From Paraburkholderia rhynchosiae (GTDB taxonomy: Bacteria > Pseudomonadota > Gammaproteobacteria > Burkholderiales > Burkholderiaceae), in NCBI RefSeq assembly GCF_002879865.1, contig NZ_PNXY01000044.1, positions 1 through 40,087 on the forward strand: a DNA stretch of 40,087 bases, read 5' to 3'. The notes below the pieces were generated by a model. It saw only the letters and a program-made list of their open reading frames with translations. It ran no database searches and was not told the DNA's origin. This document shows positions 33,827 to 40,087 of this stretch, in pieces (within the stretch, counting starts at the first letter, position 1; each line of letters begins with the position of its first letter). The position numbers were made by a program, and so were the translations under genes.

Positions 33827-34411
33827 ATGATCAGAATCATTATTCTTGGCGCCAACGGTCAACTTGCGCGCAATACGATACCGGTATTGCTGCGCCGTCC
33901 CGATGTCACGCTCACGCTCTATCTACGTCGCGCCGCCCGCCTCAAGAATCCGGACCCGAACCGGGTGAGCATTGTGGAAGGCGACGTACTCAATCAGGAT
34001 GCGCTATGCGCCGCCGTGGCGGGACACGACGTGGTGTACGCCAACTTGGCGGGCGACATGGCGCAGCAGGCTCGCACGATCATTGCCGCGATGCACGCTA
34101 CCGGCGTGAAGCGACTGATCTTCATGAGTTCGATGGGCATCTATAGCGAAGTCCCGGGCGAACGCTATCGCAGCATTCTGAATCCCTATCGCGATTCGGC
34201 CGCACTCGTCGAGCAGTCGGACCTCGACTATACGATTCTGCGACCCGGCTGGTTCACTCGCGACCAGGAAGTCAGCTATCAGCTCACGCAAAAGGGAGAG
34301 GCGTTCAAGGGACACGATGTCTCACTGAACAGCCTGTCCGCTCTGATCGTCAAACTCGTCACGTCGCCGGAACTGGATGTGCGGTGCAGTTTGGGTGTCA
34401 GCCGGGCATAG
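33827..34411 (+). CDS. NAD(P)H-binding protein, NmrA/YwnB-like atypical SDR
   Basis: The protein has 194 residues beginning MIRIIILGANGQLARN, a Rossmann glycine motif. It continues with VEGDVLNQDAL, MSSMGIYSEVPG and the YTILRPGWFT segment typical of atypical SDRs that bind NAD(P)H. The usual Tyr-x-x-x-Lys pair is not obvious. I chose ATG at 33827 as it places the nucleotide motif at the N-terminus; an earlier TTG at 33788 is possible. The ribosome binding site is weak. It lies 155 bases after the DUF2889 gene and is probably a separate unit. Confidence 0.82.
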   Translation: MIRIIILGANGQLARNTIPVLLRRPDVTLTLYLRRAARLKNPDPNRVSIVEGDVLNQDALCAAVAGHDVVYANLAGDMAQQARTIIAAMHATGVKRLIFMSSMGIYSEVPGERYRSILNPYRDSAALVEQSDLDYTILRPGWFTRDQEVSYQLTQKGEAFKGHDVSLNSLSALIVKLVTSPELDVRCSLGVSRA

Positions 34412-34665
34412 CGCCAACCCTGGATACATTGCCGGCGAGACGAGAAAGTACCCCAGTTCGACCTCGACTCTCGCAAGCGGCAGACCGCTCAACCGGTCAC
34501 CGTTTGGGCAACGATCGTGTACGTACCGGCCCCGATGTCCTGCAAGCCGCACTGCGCGGGCCGGGAGTCTCAACGCAACGCGGGGGCAAGACTCGCCAAA
34601 TTGAAATCGACAAGCTCATCGGAACACCCAAGCATGCGCGCGGCGTGGCTGCCAGAAGCCGGCGA

Positions 34666-35574
34666 TCAACGCACACCGGCGGTGTTGGCCCAATCCCGCA
34701 CCGCCTGTGCGAACAGCCGGAGCGCAGTAGGAGGATGACGATTGGCGGGGTAATAGAGGCTCAAGCCCGGAAACGAAGGGCTCCATTCGGCAAGCACTTG
34801 GACCAGCCGCCCTGCTGCCAGGTGTTCGGCTACCAGATAGTCAGGCACCCAGGCAATGCCGATCCCCACCAGCGCGGCCTCGACCATCAGGTTCATGTTG
34901 CCCAGGGTCATGGGGCCGTCGACATCAATACTCGCGCTTTTGCCGTGATATTCGAGATCCCAGCGATAGAGCGTGCCGCTTTCGAAACGGAACCGGATGC
35001 AGCGGTGTTTCGCCAGATCGTGCGGTGCCTTCGGCGGCTCGTGGCGCGCAAAGTAGTCGGGTGACGCCACTGCGGCAAAGCGCATATCGGGACCGAACTT
35101 CACGGCGATCATGTCGCGCGGCACGTCCTCGTGAACGCGGATGCCGGCATCGAAACCGTCCGCCACGATGTCAACGAGCCTCGTATCCACGACGAATTCC
35201 ACGTGGATAGCCGGGTAAGTCGCCAGAAAATCAGGCAGCACGTACCGGACGATCGACTTCGCCGCTGATTCGGAGGCGCTGATACGGATCGAGCCCGATG
35301 GGCGATCGCGTGCGAAAGCGACCTCGTTCACCGCATCTTCAAGGTCGGCGATGGCGGGTCCGACTCGCCGCAGCAATTGCTCGCCCGCCTCGGTCAGCGC
35401 GACCGAGCGGGTCGTCCGGTTAAACAGGCGCACCTCGAGTCGCGCTTCAAGTCCCCGCATTGCGTGACTTAACGCAGACGGCGAAACCCCTAGGGTCCGC
35501 GCCGCCGCACTGAAGCTTCGCTGATGAGCGATCGCGACAAACGCAGTCAGTTCCGATAAGCCGGCACGCAGCAT
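34666..35574 (-). CDS. LysR-family transcriptional regulator
   Basis: The 302-residue protein has the N-terminal winged helix-turn-helix: LTAFVAIAHQRSFSAAARTL, GVSPSALSHAMRGLEARL, then RLFNRTTRSVALTEAG. A LysR substrate-binding domain follows. It is divergent from the aldo-keto reductase at 35725, the standard arrangement for a LysR regulator and its target. A T-N11-A dyad lies in the 150-base gap. ATG at 35574 follows GAGGAA with a rather long gap. The 254 bases between its stop and the preceding NAD(P)-binding gene contain nothing I recognise. Confidence 0.92.
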   Translation of the reverse strand: MLRAGLSELTAFVAIAHQRSFSAAARTLGVSPSALSHAMRGLEARLEVRLFNRTTRSVALTEAGEQLLRRVGPAIADLEDAVNEVAFARDRPSGSIRISASESAAKSIVRYVLPDFLATYPAIHVEFVVDTRLVDIVADGFDAGIRVHEDVPRDMIAVKFGPDMRFAAVASPDYFARHEPPKAPHDLAKHRCIRFRFESGTLYRWDLEYHGKSASIDVDGPMTLGNMNLMVEAALVGIGIAWVPDYLVAEHLAAGRLVQVLAEWSPSFPGLSLYYPANRHPPTALRLFAQAVRDWANTAGVR

Positions 35575-35615
35575 AAGTGAATATTCCTCATAGCCCTTTG
35601 CAATTCTAGCCGTAT

Positions 35616-35634
35616 TGTTGAACGGTAGACAACA
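35616..35634. promoter_or_regulatory. Candidate LysR-type operator (TGTTG-N9-CAACA)
   Basis: TGTTG at 35616-35620 and CAACA at 35630-35634 form a 5-bp dyad with a T-N11-A core in the intergenic region between lysR and the aldo-keto reductase. It is assigned by position and form only. Confidence 0.4.
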
Positions 35635-35724
35635 GCTTAAGCTTGGAGGCTTGAACGTCGAGGGGCTCCCGTTTGCATGCCAGGGAGTGCTCCACGCTCG
35701 TCACTTTTCGAAAGGAGAATGCAG

Positions 35725-36708
35725 ATGCAAAAGCGCAAACTCGGAAACAGCGGTCTCGAAGTTTCGGCACTGGGCTTGGGCTGCATGGGCTTGAGCTACG
35801 GCTATGGGCCGGCCACCGAGAAGACGGAAGGCATCAAGCTGATTCAGTCGGCTTTCGAAAAAGGTGTCACGTTCTTCGATACCGCCGAAGCCTATGGCCC
35901 GTTCTTCAACGAGGAACTGGTCGGAGAAGCCGTTGCGCCGTTTCGCGATCAGGTCGTGATCGCCACCAAGTTCGGCTTTCAGGACGGTGATTCGAAAAAG
36001 CCACTCGACAGCCGGCCCGAACGCATCCGTGCGGTCGCCGAGGCGTCGCTCAAGCGGCTGAAGACCGACCGCATCGATCTGTTCTACCAGCATCGCGTCG
36101 ATCCGAACGTGCCTCTCGAAGACGTGGCCGGCACCGTCAAGGATCTGATCGCCCAAGGCAAGGTCAAGCACTTCGGCATGTCCGAAGCCGGCGCGCAGTC
36201 GATCCGCCGCGCCCACGCCGTTCAGCCGGTGGCGGCTTTGCAGAGCGAGTATTCGTTGTGGTGGCGCGAGCCGGAAGAAACGGTACTGCCCACGCTGAAG
36301 GAATTGGGCATCGGTTTCGTGCCGTTCAGCCCGCTCGGCAAGGGCTTCCTGACCGGCGCGATCGATGCGACCACGTCGTTCGACAAGACCGATTTCCGCA
36401 ATGTCGTGCCGCGCTTTTCCGAAGAGAACCGTAAGGCCAACGCAGGCCTCGTCGACGTGCTCGGCAAGATTGCCGATGGCAAGGGCGCGACGCGCGCGCA
36501 GATCGCGCTTGCGTGGCTGCTGGCTCAACAGCCGTGGATCGTGCCGATTCCGGGCACCACCAGGATCCATCGGCTGGAAGAAAACGTCGGCGGGGCTGCG
36601 GTCGAATTGTCGGCTGACGATCTCGTCGCTATCGAAGCGGCGTTGAAGCAGATCAAGGTCGTGGGTGATCGTTATCCGGCCCGTTTGCAGCAGCGCGTCG
36701 ACCGCTAG
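35725..36708 (+). CDS. Aldo/keto reductase, AKR13-like
   Basis: The 327-residue TIM-barrel oxidoreductase begins MQKRKLGNSGLEVSALGLGC. The catalytic tetrad can be placed as Asp and Tyr in FFDTAEAYGPF, Lys in IATKFGF and His in FYQHRVDPNV. The C-terminal NADPH-binding loop is IPGTTRIHRLEENVGG. It reduces aldehydes or ketones with NADPH. I chose ATG at 35725, 8 bases after AAGGAGA; the ATG at 35719 is too close. It is divergent from lysR, which probably controls it. A GC-rich hairpin follows the gene. Confidence 0.93.
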   Translation: MQKRKLGNSGLEVSALGLGCMGLSYGYGPATEKTEGIKLIQSAFEKGVTFFDTAEAYGPFFNEELVGEAVAPFRDQVVIATKFGFQDGDSKKPLDSRPERIRAVAEASLKRLKTDRIDLFYQHRVDPNVPLEDVAGTVKDLIAQGKVKHFGMSEAGAQSIRRAHAVQPVAALQSEYSLWWREPEETVLPTLKELGIGFVPFSPLGKGFLTGAIDATTSFDKTDFRNVVPRFSEENRKANAGLVDVLGKIADGKGATRAQIALAWLLAQQPWIVPIPGTTRIHRLEENVGGAAVELSADDLVAIEAALKQIKVVGDRYPARLQQRVDR

Positions 36709-36736
36709 GCTCAACGTTTTGCCCCACCCGTTTGCT

Positions 36737-36768
36737 CCCGCGTCGTCGCAAGCCTGCGGCAACGCGGG
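36737..36768. terminator. GC-rich hairpin after the aldo/keto reductase gene
   Basis: CCCGCGTCGTCGCA (36737-36750) and TGCGGCAACGCGGG (36755-36768) pair at 12 of 14 positions around a 4-base loop, 29 bases after the stop. There is no T-run, so it is at best a weak or Rho-assisted terminator, or an RNA-stabilising stem. Confidence 0.35.
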
Positions 36769-36799
36769 ACCGCTATTGGCGTAAAAGAAATGCCTGATC

Positions 36800-38083
36800 A
36801 TGTTGTTGAATAGTCGCTCACCCGCTCCAGCGGGAACATTGCCCAGCGCTGCAACGGAAAGCGTGACGCCCGCCGCCGACCAGCACGGTCTGCGGATCCT
36901 CGCGACACTGAGCCTCCTGATGGCGTTCGCGTCGATCTCGACGGACCTGTATCTGCCTGCCCTGCCCGCAATGGCGCTCTCGCTGCACGCCGACACCGGG
37001 GCGATCGAGCTGACGATCTCCAGCTATCTGATCGGTTTCAGTCTGGGCCAACTGCTGTGGGGTCCTATCGGCGACCGTTACGGCCGCCGCCTGCCGATCG
37101 CTATCGGACTCGTGCTGTTCATCGTTGGATCGGCTGGCTGTGCGCTGTCGACTAGCAGCGGCGCGCTGGTCGGCTGGCGAATCGTTCAGGCCGCGGGAGC
37201 GTGCGCGAGCGTCGTGCTCGCCCGCGCGATGGTGCGCGACCTCTACACCGGCCATCGCGCGGCCCAGATGATGTCGACATTGATGACGATCATGGCGATC
37301 GCGCCGCTGATCGGACCGAGCGTCGGTGGCCTCATCCTTCACGTGGCGTCATGGCGCGCGATTTTCTGGGCGCTGGTCGGTGTCGGACTGGCGACGCTCG
37401 CCGCATTGGGCACACTGCCCGAAACGCTACCGGAGGCGCGCCGCAATCACGAACCGCTCGGCCGCGCGCTCGCCGCCTATGCCACGCTATTGCAGCATCG
37501 CCGGGTACTCGGCTACGCGGGGGCTGGCGGATTCTTGTACGGAGGCATGTACGCATATGTTGCCGGCACGCCGTTCGCGTACATCACCTATCACCACGTT
37601 TCGCCGCAGCGCTATGGCGTGTTGTTTGCAGCGGGCATCGCAGGCATCATGATCACGAACCAGATCAACGCGAAGATGGTAAGGCGCTACGGCAGTGATC
37701 GCCTGATGCGTGCCGGCACGTGGGGCGCCGCAATCGCGGGCATGCTGCTGGCCATCGGCGCATGGACGGATTGGGGCGGGCTGGCCGGCCTCGTGATTCC
37801 CCTATTCCTTTTCGTTTCCACGACCGGCTTTATCGTCGCCAATGCGATTGCGGGTGCGCTCGGCATATTCCCCGCGCGCGCCGGCACCATGTCGGCGCTC
37901 ATCGGCGCAACCCAGTACGGTACCGGCGTTCTGGGCTCGGCACTCGTGGGCTTCTTCGCCGATGGCACGCCTTGGCCGATGGGCGCCGTGATCGCGGCGA
38001 TGGGGATCGGCAGCCTGCTTTGCGCCACGCTGCTCTTGCCGTGGCCTCTTGCGATCTCCGGCGTCGCGGCCACGGCTAAATGA
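36800..38083 (+). CDS. Bcr/CflA-type multidrug efflux MFS transporter
   Basis: The 427-residue protein has about 12 membrane helices and the Bcr/CflA (DHA1) signatures MAFASISTDLYLPALPAMA and LIGFSLGQLLWGPIGDRYGRR, plus the motif C-like IAPLIGPSVGGLIL of antiporters. Relatives export bicyclomycin, chloramphenicol or sulfonamides by proton antiport. ATG at 36800 has only a weak ribosome binding site. It lies between two aldo-keto reductases, consistent with a detoxification group, though this link is only by position. Confidence 0.92.
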   Translation: MLLNSRSPAPAGTLPSAATESVTPAADQHGLRILATLSLLMAFASISTDLYLPALPAMALSLHADTGAIELTISSYLIGFSLGQLLWGPIGDRYGRRLPIAIGLVLFIVGSAGCALSTSSGALVGWRIVQAAGACASVVLARAMVRDLYTGHRAAQMMSTLMTIMAIAPLIGPSVGGLILHVASWRAIFWALVGVGLATLAALGTLPETLPEARRNHEPLGRALAAYATLLQHRRVLGYAGAGGFLYGGMYAYVAGTPFAYITYHHVSPQRYGVLFAAGIAGIMITNQINAKMVRRYGSDRLMRAGTWGAAIAGMLLAIGAWTDWGGLAGLVIPLFLFVSTTGFIVANAIAGALGIFPARAGTMSALIGATQYGTGVLGSALVGFFADGTPWPMGAVIAAMGIGSLLCATLLLPWPLAISGVAATAK

Positions 38084-38156
38084 GACCTTGCGGGTGGTAC
38101 CCGGCTCACCTGGCTTACTGACCGAATCCCACACTAAATCCACTTCAGGCAACGCC

Positions 38157-39029
38157 ATGAAAAAACTGGTACTGGGCCGCACAGGGCTCGAAGTGTCGCC
38201 GATCGCGATAGGTGGCGCGGCTTTCGCTTACGTTCACCGCTCGAAAAAATGGGACCCAATGTCGGACGAGGGCAAACAGGTTGTCCATGCAACATTGCAC
38301 AGAGCACTGGACCTCGGCATCAACTACGTGGACACCGCGCCGGCGTACGGCAACGGTTATAGCGAAACGTTGGTCGGTGAAGTCATGAAAACACGGCGAA
38401 GCGAATGTGTGCTTGCGAGCAAGGTCTGGTACGAGCTCGACCATGCGGGTGTGATCGATAGCTTTCATCAAATTCTCGAACGCCTGCAGACCGATCACAT
38501 CGATATCATGCAGATACATGGCCGCATGTATACCCCGCAAGAAGTCCAGCACATCCTGCATGGCGGCCCGCTCGATGCGCTCCTCGAACTACGCGCATCC
38601 GGCAAGATTGGTCACATCGGCATTACCACCGAAGAACCGTGGACCGTGATTCCTTTTCTCCAGCACGAAGCGATCGAGGTCTATCAGATCGCCTATAACT
38701 TCATATACCAGGCAGCAGCACGGCATTTTCTGATCGAGGCAGCCAAAGTTGATGCAGGCGTCGTCTCGATGCGAACCATGACGTCCGGCATCCTGCAGCG
38801 CGAGATGAGTCTGCTGGCACCCGCTTCAGCATCCATTCCGGATCTGTACGAAGTCGCGCTCAAGTTCGTCCTTTCGGATTCGCGGGTGCATGCGGGCATC
38901 GTCGAGATGCGATGGCCGCAGGAAGTTGAGGACAATGTCAGGCTCCTGAATGACTGGCATCCGCCCGTCGACTTTGCAACGCTGCCGCGCCTGACTTTCG
39001 AGGTCTACAAAGCCGAAGATGCTGAATGA
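38157..39029 (+). CDS. Aldo/keto reductase (second)
   Basis: The 290-residue protein begins MKKLVLGRTGLEVSPIAIGG. Asp and Tyr lie in YVDTAPAYGNGYSE, Lys in LASKVWYEL and His in IMQIHGRMY, completing the tetrad. It is only distantly related to the reductase at 35725. The C-terminal cofactor loop is less typical (GIVEMRWPQEVEDNVRLL), so cofactor preference is uncertain. ATG at 38157 is 73 bases after the efflux gene and lacks a strong ribosome binding site; the frame open to 38049 overlaps the efflux gene. Confidence 0.9.
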   Translation: MKKLVLGRTGLEVSPIAIGGAAFAYVHRSKKWDPMSDEGKQVVHATLHRALDLGINYVDTAPAYGNGYSETLVGEVMKTRRSECVLASKVWYELDHAGVIDSFHQILERLQTDHIDIMQIHGRMYTPQEVQHILHGGPLDALLELRASGKIGHIGITTEEPWTVIPFLQHEAIEVYQIAYNFIYQAAARHFLIEAAKVDAGVVSMRTMTSGILQREMSLLAPASASIPDLYEVALKFVLSDSRVHAGIVEMRWPQEVEDNVRLLNDWHPPVDFATLPRLTFEVYKAEDAE

Positions 39030-39174
39030 CGCCCGGCATTTATGCACCTATGCATGAGTGTATGCGCATTCTGCCAGCTGGTCGCAGACCGCCTGAAGAA
39101 CCAGATTGTGTGTTTTTGCGCTCAACGGCGCTGAACATTGTGCCTACGTCGGAACACGTCAAAGGATCGAAACC

Positions 39175-39603
39175 ATGACCCAAGAAGCTCAAACCATCGT
39201 CCGTAACGGCACCAAGCCGTCCATCAAAGGCCCTGAAAGCTGGTTCACCGGCGCTGTTCGTATCGACAGCCTCTTTCAGGCGGAGGTCCCGGCGCGCCTT
39301 GGCGGCGCCATCGTCACGTTCGAACCCGGCGCGCGTACCTTCTGGCATACGCACCCGCTCGGGCAGACTCTGATCGTACTTTCTGGGGTTGGCTGGACGC
39401 AATGCGAAGGCGGCTCGCGAACCGAAGTTCGCGCTGGAGACGTCGTGTGGTGTTCGTGCGACAAGCGCCACTGGCATGGCGCTGCTCCGACGACGGCAAT
39501 GTCGCATCTTGCGGTCACCGAAATGCTCGATGGCAAAAACGTCGAGTGGATGGAGCCGGTGACTGATGAGCAATATCACGATGGACCACTCGTCACCGAG
39601 TGA
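39175..39603 (+). CDS. Cupin-domain protein
   Basis: This small beta-barrel protein has 142 residues. Cupin motif 1 is FEPGARTFWHTHPLGQTLIV with two His and a Gln as metal ligands; motif 2 is VRAGDVVWCSCDKRHWHGA with a third His. It resembles single-domain cupins annotated as (R)-mandelonitrile lyase-like or as companions of carboxymuconolactone decarboxylase-type proteins, commonly found next to aldo-keto reductases. I chose ATG at 39175 behind AAGGA; the frame open to 39106 has no site. The exact reaction is unknown. Confidence 0.88.
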   Translation: MTQEAQTIVRNGTKPSIKGPESWFTGAVRIDSLFQAEVPARLGGAIVTFEPGARTFWHTHPLGQTLIVLSGVGWTQCEGGSRTEVRAGDVVWCSCDKRHWHGAAPTTAMSHLAVTEMLDGKNVEWMEPVTDEQYHDGPLVTE

Positions 39604-39987
39604 CCACCCCTGCGCACTAGCAGAAATCAGGGGCACCTGATAAGCCGCCCCAAGCGGTAAAACTCTTCCATCGAACCGCGCCTACGTGGCAAGTGACTCT
39701 TCTGCGCCAAACCAGACACCATCGATATTCAAAACGTTTCCGCTCGTTCGCCAGCGCTTGCCCGTTACGAACAGGAAGCACTGTTTCAAGGTGCGTGGCG
39801 CCCTGCGCTGTCTCGGCGCGATCGAAGCATCATTACCCTTGCCTCCGTGATCACCCGCGGACAGACCGTTGGAGTTGCCTTTTACATGCGTTATGCACCG
39901 AACCACGGTGTGACGTCGCGTGAAATTTCACGATCCTTACACATCCCTCCTCCTATGCTCAGGATTACCCACATCTCGTGATGTGAA
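39604..39987. other. Intergenic region between cupin gene and IS4-type transposase end
   Basis: No supported gene. A 6-bp stem with a long loop (CCCCTG at about 39606 and CAGGGG at about 39628) follows the cupin stop and could be a weak terminator. The minus-strand stretch near 39700-39745 could encode TSGNVLNIDGVW, reminiscent of an SDR C-terminus, but without supporting context. A short dyad, ACATC-TCGT-GATGT (about 39971-39984), lies next to the transposase stop and may belong to the insertion-sequence end. Confidence 0.4.
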
Positions 39988-40087
39988 TCACCCGTCCTGG
40001 CTAAAGATCCGGTACATCTCCGTGATTTCGTGGAGCACCAGGAAGCCGCGCCACATGACCGTAGGCCCGGGCGGGTGATCATGCTTG
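39988..40087 (-). CDS. IS4-family transposase, C-terminal fragment cut by window edge
   Basis: The minus strand from the right edge reads KHDHPPGPTVMWRGF, then LVLHEITEMYRIFSQDG, and stops at TGA (39990-39988). A Gly-Pro-x-x-x-Trp-Arg-Gly segment followed by a helical L..L.... tail is the usual C-terminal end of IS4-type (Tn5-like) transposases, in which PPG..T.WRG recurs. Only 32 codons are visible. The call is by motif and needs the neighbouring sequence. Confidence 0.55.
   Translation of the reverse strand, partial: KHDHPPGPTVMWRGFLVLHEITEMYRIFSQDG

Noticed and set aside
34412..34665. Possible gene remnant between the NAD(P)-binding gene and lysR
   Set aside because: Open frames here have no recognisable motif or ribosome binding site; nothing can be supported.
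35701..36996. 431-codon minus-strand open frame
   Set aside because: It is the antisense shadow of the aldo/keto reductase gene, with composition typical of high-GC antisense frames.
39682..39906. Minus-strand ORF whose end reads TSGNVLNIDGVW, like an SDR C-terminus
   Set aside because: No Rossmann or Tyr-x-x-x-Lys segment precedes it in any frame, and it has no ribosome binding site; a chance match or a very short relic.

Overview
High-GC DNA with mostly GGAGG-type ribosome binding sites, a Burkholderia-type trimeric porin, several MFS carriers and a branched-chain-type (Liv) ABC importer points to a member of the Burkholderiaceae (Paraburkholderia, Caballeronia or Burkholderia). This is inferred from protein character; no rRNA or other taxonomic marker is present. 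I saw no tRNA, rRNA, CRISPR array or phage genes.

Layout. (1) 1-690: insertion-sequence debris, comprising the start of an IS110-type transposase running off the left edge, a decayed second IS110-type fragment and a frameshifted IS3-type transposase remnant. (2) 690-4495, minus strand: porin, amidohydrolase and MFS carrier, a likely three-gene uptake/hydrolysis operon. (3) 5224-29011, all minus strand: a large CoA-thioester catabolic cluster. In transcription order it holds livKHMGF, an SDR, a zinc alcohol dehydrogenase and an aldehyde dehydrogenase; then acyl-CoA dehydrogenase, enoyl-CoA hydratase-like protein, class III CoA-transferase, beta-keto acid cleavage enzyme (BKACE, DUF849) and enoyl-CoA hydratase; then a GntR/FCD regulator, a TetR (AcuR-like) regulator, MmgE/PrpD, AcuI-like reductase, thiolase, SDR, and MaoC/hydratase 2; then a CitE-like lyase, a second LivK-type binding protein and three small unknown genes. 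(4) 29701-33671, plus strand: a divergent operon of a 3-hydroxyisobutyrate dehydrogenase-like protein, a PEP mutase/isocitrate lyase-fold protein, an MHS-type carrier and a DUF2889 protein. (5) 33827-39603: stress/redox type accessory genes (NAD(P)-binding protein, LysR, two aldo-keto reductases, Bcr/CflA efflux, cupin). (6) 39988-40087: the C-terminus of an IS4-type transposase running off the right edge.

How it works together (inference). A carboxylic acid or alcohol/aldehyde precursor is imported by the Liv system (two paralogous receptors, one transporter) and by the porin and MFS carriers. It is oxidised to an acid by ADH and ALDH, made a CoA ester by CoA transfer, dehydrogenated, hydrated, oxidised again, and cleaved by thiolase, BKACE and/or a CitE-type lyase. 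The substrate is not identifiable from sequence; the mix of two C-C lyase types, hydratase 2 and BKACE suggests a branched or alicyclic acid.

The most striking non-coding signal is a dispersed inverted repeat, consensus CAACCATTGAAATGGTTG, found six times and only upstream of transcription units in this catabolic region (porin operon, citE-like gene, gntR itself, acyl-CoA dehydrogenase operon, and twice in the livK/HIBADH-like divergent region). At several sites it overlaps the -35 or -10 of a good sigma-70 promoter. It is probably the operator of the GntR/FCD regulator. A second, unrelated inverted repeat lies just upstream of both the MmgE/PrpD gene and the AcuI-like gene and is probably the TetR operator.
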